From Symbiodinium natans (lineage: Eukaryota; Sar; Dinophyceae; Suessiales; Symbiodiniaceae), in contig CAJNDS010000277.1 in NCBI GenBank assembly GCA_905221605.1, forward strand, positions 1 through 28,315: a DNA stretch of 28,315 nucleotides, written 5' to 3'. Each line of letters starts with the position of its first letter. Within the stretch, counting starts at the first letter, position 1. The notes below the pieces were generated by a model. That model was not told the origin of the DNA. It saw nothing but the letters and a program-made list of their open reading frames with translations, and did not search any database. Below, in pieces: positions 1-9,385 of the stretch. The position numbers and the translations under genes are program-made.

Positions 1-3000
1 AATGGGACCAGGAGCCATGGGTCCATGACAAGCATGGCGGGGTGTGTGGGGCAGGAGCGTGGGGGTGGGGGTTGGAAGTGTGGGTGGGTGGGGGTGGGGG
101 TTGGGGGTTGGGGGTGGCAGATCGGACCAGCATTGGCAGCCATGCAGGTGGAGGGATGAAGAATGGGACCACAACCCAATGGGGCGGATGGGCGTGGGTG
201 GTGGGGGTAGGGGCGGAGGGGAGCCATGGGGCCAGGAGCCATGGGTCCATGGGCGGGGCAGGGTGCGTGAGGGGTAAGGGGTAGGGAGCTGGGTCCATGA
301 AGAGTAGGTCAAGGGGATGGAGAGTGGAGCTGGAAGGGCGGAGGGCGGAGCGCGGGCGGAGGGCCCGGACATGGACTGAAAATTTAAAGTGAGATGAGAA
401 GGCACATCCATGAACCCTTTAGAACCATGAGCCAATGGGGCCAGGAGCGTGAGGGGTAAGGGGTAGGGAGCTGGGTCCATGAGGGGTAGGTCAAGGGGAT
501 GGAGAGTGGGAGCATGGGTCAAGGGGAGTAGGCGGAGCTGGAAGGGCGGGGGGCGGAGCGGGCGGAGCGGGGCGGTGGGCATGCACTGCGGCCCTAGAAT
601 CCACATCCATGGGCCGTGGACCATGAGCCAATGGGGCCAGGATGGGGGGCGGGGTGCGTGGGGGGTGTGGGGGTGGGGGCGGTGGGTGGGGGTTGGGGGT
701 GGGGGTGGAGCCATGGGGCCAGAAGCCATGGGTCCATGACAAGCGTGGGCGGCTGGGCAGGGTGTGTGCGGGGTGGGGGGGGTTGGGGGTGAGGGGCCAT
801 CGGAACAGCATTGGCAGCCATCAGGCGGAGGGATGAAGACGAGGAGCCATGAATCCATAAGAAGCATGGCGGGGTGCGTGGGGGGCTTGGGCAAGGGAGG
901 GAGTATGCGGAGCGGGAAGGGTAGAGGTGGTGGGGGTAGGGACCATAATGAATGGGGAGCCATGCGGCCAGGAGCCATGGGTCCATGAAAACCATGGCTG
1001 CGTGAGGGGTAAGGGGAAGGGAGCTGGGTCCATGAGGGGTAGGTCACGGGGATGGAGAGTGGGAGCATGGGCCAGAGGGGAGTAGGCGGAGCTGGAAGGG
1101 CGGAGGGCGGAGCGGGCGGAGCTGGGCCCTTTAAAGTCAGCTGAGAAGCCACATGCATGGGTCAATGGGGCCAGGAGCCATGGGTTCAGTGGGGGGCGGG
1201 GTGGGGGTTGGAAGTGTGGGTGGGTGTGGGTGGGGGTGGGGGTTGGGGGTTGGGGGTGGCAGGGACGGTGTGGGGGTGGGGGTTGGGGGTTGGGGTGGAG
1301 CAGGGCCATGTGGACCAGCATTGGCAGCCATGCAGGTCGAGGGCTGAAGACTGGGACCAGAGCCAATGGGGCCAGGAGCCATGGGTCCAGTGGGGGGGCG
1401 GGGTGCGTGGGGGGTGGGGGTGGGGGTTGGAAGTGTGGAAAGGGTGGGGTGTGTGGGGGTGGGGGTTGGGGGTGGGGGTGGAGCCATGACGCCAGGAGCA
1501 AGGGGCCCATGACAAGCACGGGCGGCGGGGCAGGGTGCGTGCGGGGTGGGGGTGGGGGTTGCGGGTGGGGGTGGAGCAGCTCAAGGGATGAAGAATGGGA
1601 CCAGGAGCCATGGGTCCATGAAAAGCATGGCGGGGTGCGTGGGGGGCTTGGGCAAGGGAAGGAGTGTGCGGAGCGGGAAGGGCGGATGGGCGGGGAGCGG
1701 GTGCGTGGGTGGTGGCGGTAGGGGCGGATGTGGCTTCTCAGCTGACTTTAAAGGCCCCAGTGCATGCTCATGCCCTCGGCCCGCTCCGCCCGCTCCGCCC
1801 TCCGCCCTTCCAGCTCCGCCAACTCGCACCCTGCCGCCGCCCACGCTTGTCATGGGCACATGGCTCCTAACCCATGGCTCCACACCCACCCCCAACCCCC
1901 ACCCCCACCCCCACCGCCCTCACGGTCCACGGCCCATGGATGTGGCTTCTCAAGGGCCCCAGTGCATGCCCGGGGGTGGGGGTTGGGGGTGGGGGTGGAG
2001 CCATGACGCCAGGAGCAAGGGGCCCATGACAAGCACGGGCGGCGGGGCAGGGTGCGTGCGGGGTGGGGGTGGGGGTTGCGGGTGGGGGTGGAGCAGCTCA
2101 AGGGATGAAGAATGGGACCAGAACCAAGGGTCCATGAAAAGCATGGCGGGGTGCGTGGGGGGCTTGGGCAAGGGGAATGTATGCGGAGCGGGAAGGGCGG
2201 ATGGGCGGGGAGCGGGTGGGGTGGTGGGGGTAGGGGCGGAGGGGAGCCATGGGGCCAGGAGCTATAGGTCCACGAGGGGCATGGGCGGCGGGGGAGGGAG
2301 GGGTAAGGGGTAGGGAGCTGGGGTAGGCGGAGCTGGAAGGGCGGAGGGCGGAGCGGGCGGAGCGGGCGGAGGGCCCGGGCATGCACTGGGGCCTTTAAAG
2401 TCAGCTGAGAAGCCACATCCATGGGCCGTGGACCATGAGCCAATGGGGCCAGGAGCGTGAGGGGTAAGGGGTAGGCAGCTGGGTCCAGGAGAGGTAGGTG
2501 ATGGAGAGTGGGAGCATGGGCCAAAGGGGAGTAGGCGGAGCTGGAAGGGCGGAGGGCGGAGCGGGCGGAGCGGCGGAGCGGGCGGAGCGGGCGGAGCGGG
2601 CGGAGCGGGCGGTCTGGAGCGGGTCGTTGAGACGGTGCGCCGGCATGCACTGGGCCGCTTTAAAGTCATCTGAAGCCACATCCATGGCTTGGAACCATGA
2701 CCCGGGGGCGGGGTGGCGTGGGGGGGTGGGGCGGGGCGGTGGGGGTGGGGGTGGGGGTTGGGGGTGGGGGTGGAGCCATGGGGCCAGGGAGCCATGGGTC
2801 CATGACAAGCGTGGGCGGCGGGGCAGGGTGCGTGCGGGGTGGGGGGGGTTGGGGGTGAGGGGCCATTTTTCGGACCAGCATTGGCAGCCATGCAGGTCGA
2901 GCTGGGCAAGGGAGGGAGTATGCGGAGCGGGAAGGGTAGAGGTGGTGGGGGTAGGGGCGGAGAAGCCATGGGTCCATGAGAAGCATGGCGGGGTGCGTGG

Positions 3001-3450
3001 GGGGCTTGGGCAAGGGGGGGAGTATGTGGAGCGGGAAGGGCGGATGGACGGGGGGCGGGGTGCGTGGGTGGTGGAGGTAGGGCAAGCGGGCGGCATGCAC
3101 TGCAAGCCGGTCGAGCTTGGGATGAAGAATGGGACCAGGAGCCATGGGTCCATGAGAAGCATGGCGGGGTGCGTGGGGGGCTTGGGCAAGGGAAGGAGTG
3201 TGCGGAGCGGGAAGGGCGGATGGGCGGGGGGCGGGGTGCGTGGGTGGTGGGGGTAGGGCAAGCGGGCGGGCATGCACTGGGAGGAGCCATGGGTCCATGA
3301 GAAGCATGGCGGGGTGCGTGGGGGGCTTGGGCAAGGGAAGGAGCGGGGGGCGGGGTGCGTGGGTGGTGGGGGTAGGGCAAGCGGGCGGGCATGCACTGGG
3401 GGCCGGTCGAGCTTTGGATGGGGTGGAGTAGGTGGTAGGGGCAATGGGTC
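1..3450 (+). repeat. G-rich mosaic of reshuffled minisatellite modules
   Basis: A few modules recur in varying order. One has the core CATGGCGGGGTGCGTGGGGG followed by a GGGCTTGGGCAAGGGA-like stretch (near 862, 1628, 2140, 2986, 3160, 3308). One is GGAGCTGGAAGGGCGGAGGG (near 328, 537, 1089, 2330, 2540). One is the TTTAAAGTCAGCTGAGAAGC block (near 1130, 2394; variants near 383 and 2651). One is ACCAGCATTGGCAGCCATGC (near 132, 1314, 2875; variant near 807). They are separated by GGGGGTTGGGGGTGGGGG runs. The plus strand is strongly G over C except for an inverted block. Long frames cross it on both strands but translate only into Gly/Trp/Val/Arg-rich or Pro/His-rich low complexity, so I regard it as non-coding. 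It ends at the truncated 5' end of a retroelement. Confidence 0.85.
1458..2240. repeat. Direct duplication flanking an inverted block
   Basis: Positions about 1458-1727 and 1971-2240 are near-identical in direct orientation. Both run from the GGGGGTTGGGGG stretch through GGAGCCATGACGCCAGGAGC to the GGATGGGCGGGGAGCGGGTG end, with a few substitutions and a short deletion in the second. Between them, about 1728-1970 is the reverse complement of the array's own modules: GATGTGGCTTCTCAGCTGAC is the inverse of the module seen at 1130 and 2394. The inverted block itself contains that end twice (about 1728 and 1938). Confidence 0.75.
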
Positions 3451-3482
3451 TTCACTGACGCCGCCCCCCTAGGGGTCGGCGG

Positions 3483-4740
3483 ATAAAGTACTGCTGCAGG
3501 ATGCTGCAGGATCAGGAGGGTCTCGAACTGCTGGCGCACGCAGCGACATCCCTCGCCAGAGCTGAGCTGCCCGAGGCGGTGTCGCAGGGCCTCGCCCTAG
3601 CACGCCTGACCGCGTTGTAGAAACCGGCCGGGGTCCGCGGCATCGCTACCGGCGATTGTTTCCGGCAGTTGGTCGCGCGCGCTCTCGCAAGACAGTGGTC
3701 CCCCACGTTCGATGCCGCCACTCGACCCTTCCAATATGCTCTGCAAGCGCGCGCAGGCACTGACGCCTTGGCGTCCCAACTTCGCGTCGAATTGGAGCGA
3801 TCACCGGACACGGTCGTGGTCTCCTTGGATGGCCGAGCAGCCTACGACACGATCTCCCGCGAGTCCTTCCTGAGAGCTCTGCAGGAGCTTGCTACCTTTC
3901 GTCCGGCTTTTTCACGGGCGCCCTTCCCAGTACTATTGGTGCCCTGCCGGATCTGCAGTGCGCGTGGCTGCTGCTGGCACTCTGCGCGGCGCCCCGCTGC
4001 AACCACGCGCTCCGCACAGTGCCACCCCAGGAAGTCGCGGCTAGTCTGGGCGGGCGGGGCTGAGCGAGCGCAACGCGCACTAGCCCTGCGGCGTACTGGC
4101 GGCCTGGGCCGACGGCTTGCCGGTCATCCACGCCCGGCGGCCCGGGTCGGCGAGCGACTGCCTCGAGGGGCCGGGGGTTGGCCGCAGTCGGATGCGCGAA
4201 CTCCTCTGCTTACGGAGGGCTGGCTCCAATGCCCTGCGTGGACACGTGTGCTGGGGGGGCAGGAGGCCCACGCTTTGACTGAGCGAGATGTGGGGACTGG
4301 CCCCATGGCTGGCAACATCACGCGACGCGAACTCGCAACTCCTATTTCCGCGAACGCGTGCTGCGTTGTGCTGCGATGCGACGCACAGCCACAAGGCTGC
4401 GCAGCTGAGCAGGACGGGGTCTGGCTGACTGCCGCCGAACGCCGCAAACAGGCCACGTACCCGGAGTTGCCACAGGCCGGTCCGCAACGCCTCGTGGTTC
4501 CGGCGCCGAAGTTGGGGGCCGCTGGAGTGCAGGCGCCCTGACGACTGCGGGCCCCCGCCGGCATTGCGCAACGCGGCATCGGCGGCCTGGGCTCGCCGGT
4601 GGTGGATGCGCCTGTCGTCGTGGTGCAGCGAGCCATGGCGCTGTCGGCAGCAGGGCGGGTTGGCCGGCAGCGACGAGGACGCAAGAGCCACCGTTGGACC
4701 GCGTGATACCGCGTGCTGGAGAACGTGGCAATGGCGGCCT
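3483..4740 (+). pseudogene. Reverse transcriptase/RLE remnant of copy 1
   Basis: Comparison with copy 3 gives a broken reading. The frame equivalent to 'TAIQKP' carries TAG at the Q position (near 3617), followed by a shortened 'GVRGIATGD' block. The best frame (3669-3940) contains 'VVSLDGRAAYDTISRESF', the RT motif A region with its Asp. Motifs B, C (FLDD) and D are absent through a deletion of several hundred bases. Downstream, 'HGWQHHATRTRN' (near 4303) matches copy 3 'HGWQFHASRTRN', and 'AERRKQATYPEL' (near 4435) matches the distal RLE. The RLE segment with the two acidic residues is deleted. Incapable of reverse transcription or endonuclease activity. The family match is strong; exact deletion ends are approximate. 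Confidence 0.85.
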
Positions 4741-5076
4741 GGGCTAAAGTTCTTGAATTCGCACTCATTTGTGTTTTTGTTATTATACGGGCGTGAGGCA
4801 AAAGACTTATATTATACGCCTGTGTGCTCACTTCGTTCACACCTTTCTTAATGTTACGAAGAGAGTAAATTTACTGCATTTATAAGGAACAACCGAACGC
4901 ACAAAATGCGAGATAGGTGCAACCCAGTTACACGGGCCCACGGGCTCACGGGCCCATGGGCCCGCCACGGGCCCACGGGCCTGCCACGAACCCACGAACC
5001 CGCCACAGGCCCACGGGCCCACGGGCCCACGGCGCTTCAAGGACACACAGCTTTAGTCAAGATGCTCAGACTAAAG
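4741..5076 (+). other. AT-rich 3' tail of copy 1 with GGGCCCAC minisatellite
   Basis: Composition drops from GC-rich coding to AT-rich at about 4745. From about 4931 to 5032 there is a degenerate 6-12-bp repeat built on CACGGGCCCACGGGC. Equivalent tails in copies 2 and 3 lack this insert. The short ORFs through the repeat are low complexity and not called. Confidence 0.6.
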
Positions 5077-5132
5077 AAAAGATGCCCTTCAGAATAAGAT
5101 ACGTTTGCGGATGTAATGATCATGCCCCCCTC
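5077..5132 (+). repeat. Shared 3' terminal block, copy 1
   Basis: The ~56-nt block contains CTTCAGAATAAGATACGTTT and ends in CATGCCCCCCTC. The same block occurs at 8677-8732 and 12650-12704, each time at the end of a retroelement copy, with unrelated sequence after the terminal CTC. This marks the element's 3' end. Confidence 0.75.
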
Positions 5133-5385
5133 TTTTCATCCCCGACAAAAAATAGGTGCATACAACATTTGCCAGGACCGGCCGCAGGCGCCTCTGGGCA
5201 GCCGCAGGCCACATTTTGTATAGCAGAAGCGCCTCCTCGGCAGCCGCCTGAAAACTTGCGCCCGCTAGTCGCGCTGTGTTGTGTTGCTTGTCGCTGTTCT
5301 TGCACGCGTCAACCAAACCGGGCGGGGGTAAGGAAGACAAACAGAAGCTAGGCAACAACACGCACTCACATACGCACGCTCCCGT

Positions 5386-5930
5386 ATGTCGTCGCGAGCG
5401 GATTCACCGGAGCACCGTCGCCGCCAGCCGCCGTCGCCTTTTTCGGTGGCTTCGCAACCGCCGCCGCTGGCAGCCTCACGCCGAGGGCGCCTGTACTTCT
5501 TCAGGCCGAGGCGTGTTGTGTGTGCTTGGATGTCCTGCTACCGCGCGTCTGGACGTCAAGCGCCGCGGCCGTTTCCAACGTGCCCACGGCACCGGCTGCA
5601 CCTCGAATGCCTCGCCCAGCTCCGAGTGCAAGCGTCCCGTTCGTCCGACTTGTTGTGGCCATTATGCCGCCACGGTCGCTGCCCCGCTTGCGAGCCGGAG
5701 GGGTGGATGCCCCGGCACGCCGCGGCGTTCCGCGACGCGTGTGAGCGTGAGGGCGTGCGGATGCCATCACGCCTCTATGGGGAGGAAACAGTGCCAGAAG
5801 CCGTCCAGGATTACGCCCTCCGCACGTTCACTTCCCACGATGCTCCAGAGCCACGGCCGCCGCCGGGTGTTGCCGTTTTATGTTGCAACCGAGTCACGGC
5901 GGTGAGGCGTCCAGGCAGACGTCGTCCGCT
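5386..5930 (+). pseudogene. RING-H2-like N-terminal region of the copy 2 polyprotein
   Basis: ATG at 5386 opens a 219-codon frame rich in Arg/Pro/Ser. In an adjacent frame, codons at 5514-5525 read C-C-V-C followed by Leu-Asp, a C-x2-C-L-D entry like the start of a RING. In the frame of 5386, codons from 5581 read CPRHRLHLEC (C-x2-H-x2-H-x2-C), followed about 20 residues on by WPLCRHGRCPAC (5656-5691). The order C-x2-C, C-H-H-C, (C)-x2-C resembles a RING-H2 fold, with Trp in place of one expected Cys (TGG at 5656). RING folds bind zinc and often act as E3 ubiquitin ligase or protein-binding modules; a role in this element is inference. At least one frameshift separates the first Cys pair from the rest. 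Confidence 0.55.
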
Positions 5931-6833
5931 TGCCGGATCGCGAAATGCAATGGGCGCCTCTACCGGTCCGGCACGATGCTGGCATTGCAAGTTGGGTGCC
6001 AGCGTGGGTGTGCCCTGCTTGCGCCCGGGACGTGCGCCTCCCTGATGTCCCGGTGCCCGCGCAGGCAGGAGAGCTGTGCGGTGGCTGCGGAAATCAGCTG
6101 CGCTGGGAGTACGTGCATCAGACCCGCAGAGGTGCCGCTGGCGTCAGGCCCCGTCCCTGGTCCCACGTGCTCCGGTCCCGCGGCTGCTCAGCTTCCCGCG
6201 GTTGGCTACTGGTTGTCGCGCGGGCTTCCCGCAGGCGAGGTCTGGGAGAGCCCAACTCCTGGCTATACGTGCCGCTGCTGCAAGCTGCAGCGGGGGACCT
6301 ACTATCGCCTGCGGCCGAGGCTTGGTGGGCAGACCCGCGGACCCGCGGCTGGTGGGAAGAAGCCAGGCGACTGTTGGTTGCGTCCGATCCTATCTCGCGA
6401 CACTTGCTGGCAGCGGCCATCCGTCGTGCTGCGGAGGCCACGCCTGCATACAGCCATCACATACCCGACATCCTAGAGCGCTTGGGGCAGGCGGGGCTAC
6501 CTGCCACATCCTGCCACTGCATTGGTGCACGTGGGCTGGGCAGTGCGTCAGTTGCGCGAGCCCGATGGCTACTTGCTTGCCCCTGTGCAGGAGGCTCTGC
6601 TGGAGTGTTACGGTGGCCTCCGGGTGGCATCGGCGCTCGATCGCCACTCCGATCGCTTCCGCGCGGAGCCGCCGACTGTGCCCCCAGCTCAGGGTACGCG
6701 CCTAGAAACGCTTCCTCATGTTGCCCCGCTTGCTGCTGGCTCGTTGTCCTCAGGCTGGAACGGAGGGCCGCGCTGTGCTGATGCGCCGGTTGCAGCTGCT
6801 CCAACAAGGCAACCTCGTCGCGCTACACGCGCG

Positions 6834-6870
<37 letters not shown>

Positions 6871-6900
6871 CGGGCCCATCTGCGGCACGCTCTCGCGCCA
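5925..6900 (+). pseudogene. Zinc-ribbon and 'SWLYVPLL' region of the copy 2 polyprotein
   Basis: The frame from 5930 reads through 'VPAWVCPACARDV' and, about 18 residues later, 'LCGGCGNQLRWEY': two C-x2-C pairs typical of a zinc ribbon. About 60 residues on is 'NSWLYVPLLQAAAGDLLSP' (near 6257), matching copy 3 'NSWLYVPLLHAASATLAP' near 9078. This domain is therefore a conserved part of the family even though I cannot name it. In another frame, 'APVQEALLECYGG' (near 6580) matches copy 3 'PAVAQAALLEAYGG', so at least one frameshift lies between. A GCAGAC microsatellite (about 6834-6869) falls in the low-complexity linker before the RT. Confidence 0.65.
6835..6869 (+). repeat. (GCAGAC)n microsatellite inside copy 2
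   Basis: About six tandem GCAGAC units, encoding Ala-Asp in one frame and Gln-Thr in another, in the variable linker between the N-terminal domains and the RT region. A six-base unit can change length without shifting frame. Confidence 0.9.
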
Positions 6901-7034
6901 ACCCAGGAGGCTACCCAGCGCGGGCCGCAGCCTGTGCTAAAGTCAAGCAGGGCCAGCTGGCGCGAGCCAGCTGCTCACTGCCGCAGCGCTTGCTCCGGGT
7001 GACGACAGCACGCTGCGTGTGCTAACGGGCCCTG

Positions 7035-7231
7035 CAAGGATGTTGACGGCGAACGTCAACGACTCGAGCGCCGCAGCGTCGTCCAGGAGAAGCTTGTAAA
7101 GCTCAACGGTGGCTCCGGACAGACGCGCGCTTGGGGCGTCGGCAACCTGCGCGACGGTCAGGGTTACTTCCTCAGCGGCGCTGAACGTGAGGACATCTGG
7201 CGTCAAGGGCCGCAGCAGCTGCGGCGGCCGA
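7035..7231 (-). pseudogene. Inverted ~197-bp RT N-terminal segment inside copy 2
   Basis: Plus-strand similarity runs to about 7032 (a frame reading LAPGDDSTLRVLTGP). The next ~197 bases match the family only on the minus strand, reading 'LSGATVELYKLLLDDAAALE' (7063-7122, minus), equivalent to copy 3 'LSGARAEHYKVLLDQADALE'. Plus-strand similarity resumes at about 7232 with 'RAPIAQDAIALSRLTAL'. The two plus-strand flanks and the minus segment together form one continuous family alignment, so this is an internal inversion rather than an antisense gene. Confidence 0.75.
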
Positions 7232-8460
7232 CGCGCGCCAATCGCACAGGATGCGATCGCCTTGTCCCGCCTCACGGCTCTGCGCAAGCCCGGCGGCGGC
7301 GTGCGAGGAATAGCTACCGGGGACGTGTTTCGGCGGCTCCGCCGGGTCAGGGGGGGCTGGGCCTTCTCGCGGCCGAGCGCATCTCACCAGCGGCATACTG
7401 GGCAGCATGGGCCGACGCGCTCCCGGTCCTGCGCCAGCGGTATCGGAAGCTACGGACCGCTTGCTCCATGACCTCACCCAGGCCCGGGGTCCGCCGTGTT
7501 TGCAGGTTGCCGCTGCCGCGGCGGTGCGGCTCGATGAGGCGGGTTGGGCTGACCGTCCCGGCTGGGAAGCGTGCGCTGGCGATGGTGGCAAGGGGAGCTC
7601 GGGCTGGGAGGCCTGGGTGGCAGCGGCACGCTGCTCTCGCACTTCACACTTTCCCCGCTGTGGCCGGCATGTGGCTCGCAGCCATCCCCACAGACGCAGC
7701 AACCACCCTTGCCCCTGACCTTATGCACAATGCGGCGCCGCTGCCTTTGACAGACAGGCAATGAGGTGGGGACGGTCGGCCGGGGGAGATCGATGGGCTT
7801 GGGGACCACTACCTCGCCTGCCCCCGCACAGACCTGCTGCCTCGCCGCGGCTTCGTCCTTGAGCACGCGTGGGTGCAGGTCGTGCGGGAAGCGGTGGGGT
7901 CCGAAGGACGCGTGGTGCCACATGCCACAGCAGTGGCTTGCCCGCACCACTGCCCCACAAGTGTCGCCGGATGACCGCCGTCGCTTCGACTTTGTGGTCT
8001 ACGGAGCGACGAGGAATGGAGAGGCGCTGTGCGCAGACGCGACGCTCGTCTCTCCCTTGACCCGCGCCGGTCACCTTGTCCCCGGCGCAGATGCCCGCGA
8101 TGGGGTTGCGCTCGCTGCAGCACGTCGGCGCAAGGCCGCGCGCGATCCCGAGCTCACACGGGGGGCCCACAGAAACTGGTCGTCCTGGCTGCGGAAATTG
8201 GCGGTCGGTGGAGTGATGAGTGCCATCAGTTCCTCCGTCAGCTCCTGCGCTTCAGGGCCCGGCGCGCGCCAGCCCCGTTGAGGGCGTCGGCGACGCAGGG
8301 ATGGGCGCGTCGGTCGCTCTGCAGCGTGCCGTGGCAAGTTCCGTGCTCCGGGTTTGGACCATGCCACCATCCCCCGGCGCGCCGGACGACGTGCCGCTGG
8401 GCGATGTCCTTGACCTCGCTGAGGCGGCCGCGCCCAGCCGACTGCCTTTGCAGCCGTGAC
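7232..8460 (+). pseudogene. RT-flank and RLE remnant of copy 2
   Basis: 'LTALRKPGGGVRGIATGDVFRRL' begins near 7273 and is the conserved pre-palm RT block. Right after 'FRRL' the sequence jumps to 'PAAYWAAWAD' (near 7389; copy 3 near 11295), so RT motifs A-D are missing. After frameshifts, a 'GDHYLAC' His/Cys motif lies near 7803. From about 7923 to 8200 one frame is open and carries the RLE: 'RRRFDFVVYG' (Asp at 7988), 'LCADATLVSPL' (Asp at 8036) and 'RRRKAARDPEL' (Lys at 8132). That D...D...K order is what R2-type restriction-like endonucleases show. The frame ending 'SRLPLQP' stops at 8458-8460, in register with copy 3 'SRLPLR'. Confidence 0.75.
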
Positions 8461-8676
8461 GCGCTGGCACGTAGTGATGTAGTGGACCTAACTAATCGGG
8501 ACGAGTTTGCGTGGGGAAAAAAATAGGCACTTTTGTGTTGTTGTTGTTTTGTTGTGGTGTAGTTTCAGATGAGACACCTAAACTACAAATTAAAACTTGC
8601 AATGCAACATTTACTTCTTCACGATGTGGAAAATTTTCCGTTGCTTATGGCCTATGGGGCGCAACACCAGATTCAA
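8461..8676 (+). other. AT-rich 3' tail of copy 2
   Basis: GC content falls at the coding stop. The stretch GGGGAAAAAAATAGGCACTT (8513-8532) resembles the GGGAAAAAAAATGTTGCATT of the copy 3 tail. AGACACCTAAACTAC (near 8571) resembles AGACACTTAAACTAAG (near 12634). About 85 further bases (about 8590-8676) have no counterpart in copy 3 and may be an insertion. No gene seen. Confidence 0.55.
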
Positions 8677-8732
8677 AAAAGATGTTCTTCAGAATAAGAT
8701 ACATCTGCAGATGTGATACTCATGCCCCCCTC
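8677..8732 (+). repeat. Shared 3' terminal block, copy 2
   Basis: This copy of the 56-nt block contains the perfect 14-nt palindrome ACATCTGCAGATGT (8701-8714) and ends in CATGCCCCCCTC. The following AAAATGTTGCTGAC belongs to copy 3. Confidence 0.75.
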
Positions 8733-8735
8733 AAA

Positions 8736-9385
8736 ATGTTGCTGACAACCCCGGCCCGCCACAAGCGAGCGATGTTGCAGCCCGCCGTGAGCGAGCTTTG
8801 CACGCGTTGGGTCAGATGCGGCTTCTTCCGCCAGACGGGCGCGCTGCCAGCGAGGCCGAAACACTTTCCGACACGCTCAGCGCCAACACGCCTTTCGCCT
8901 CGCCCCGGGACGCTGAGCCTTTCGCACACGCCGGTGAGGTGGCCCCGACGTTGCCGGGGGAGGTGACGCCGGGTTTCACGCCGACTGAAGTGCCAGCGCC
9001 ACCAGAGCAGATGGCGGGCCTTGTGCTCGGCGAGTGGAGCGGCTGCGGCCCGCCCTGCACAAGGGATCTCCCTGCCCGCAACTCGTGGCTCTACGTGCCA
9101 TTGCTCCACGCGGCCTCGGCCACACTCGCCCCTGCGGCCTCCGGCCAGTGGGTGGCCCATCCCGTGTGCGGCGTGCGGTGGCAAGCACTGGTGCATACAC
9201 TCGCCCGAGCTGAGCCTGTGCCTGCGGCCCAACTAGTCGCGCTGTGCAGAGCGGTGGCAGTGCTCGACGACGACGCCGAGGCGGCAGTGGTCGAAGCTGA
9301 GGCTTTGTGTCGCCGCCTCGACGCGCATGCTGACCGGCTCGTGTCTCTCCCGACGGCTTTCGCTTGCGCTTGCGACGCCCACGGC
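8736..9385 (+). pseudogene. N-terminal region of the copy 3 polyprotein
   Basis: One frame is open from the junction with copy 2 (about 8736) to 9559, but family similarity leaves it near 9330-9385. It contains 'NPGPPQASDVAARRERALHA', a Pro/Thr-rich stretch, then 'NSWLYVPLLHAASATLAP' (near 9078), shared with copy 2, and an Ala-rich helical segment with 'AVLDDDAEAAVVEAEALCRR'. The next conserved piece, 'AQAALLEAYGG', is in the frame of the long RT ORF, so a frameshift separates the two. There is no upstream ATG in this frame within the copy. Confidence 0.65.

Larger units (their letters stand above)
3483..5132 (+). mobile_element. Non-LTR retrotransposon copy 1 (5'-truncated, internally deleted)
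   Basis: The copy begins abruptly at the frame equivalent to 'YKVLL' of copy 3 (near 10130), which fits 5' truncation during target-primed reverse transcription. It runs through RT motif A, then lacks the rest of the palm and resumes at 'LPDLQCAWLLLA' near 3947 (copy 3 near 11047). Later pieces match the post-RT region and the 3' end of the endonuclease. The coding remnant ends by about 4740. An AT-rich tail containing a small GGGCCCAC-type minisatellite follows, then the shared 3' terminal block at 5077-5132. No poly(A) is present and I see no clear target-site duplication. Confidence 0.8.
5133..8732 (+). mobile_element. Non-LTR retrotransposon copy 2 (5'-complete-looking, RT palm deleted)
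   Basis: It abuts the 3' block of copy 1 directly and ends with its own 3' block at 8677-8732. The first ~250 bases (5133-5385) look like a leader without a convincing frame. Coding similarity to the family then runs to the stop at 8458-8460. It is the only copy here that retains the N-terminal Cys/His motifs. It carries several frameshifts, a deletion of RT motifs A to D, a ~197-bp internal inversion and a GCAGAC microsatellite. Confidence 0.75.

Noticed and set aside
42-3539. Many long ORFs on both strands, including 425- and 347-codon minus frames rich in Pro/His/Ser
   Set aside because: They are translations of the G-rich array; composition is purely repeat-driven and no frame is favoured.
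6943-7287. 114-codon minus ORF as an independent antisense gene
   Set aside because: Its family-like part is explained by the internal inversion of copy 2.
8513-8523. A-rich run in the copy 2 tail (similar run near 12580) as a retrotransposon poly(A) tail
   Set aside because: Family-conserved sequence continues for more than 100 bases after the run to the terminal block, so it is internal.
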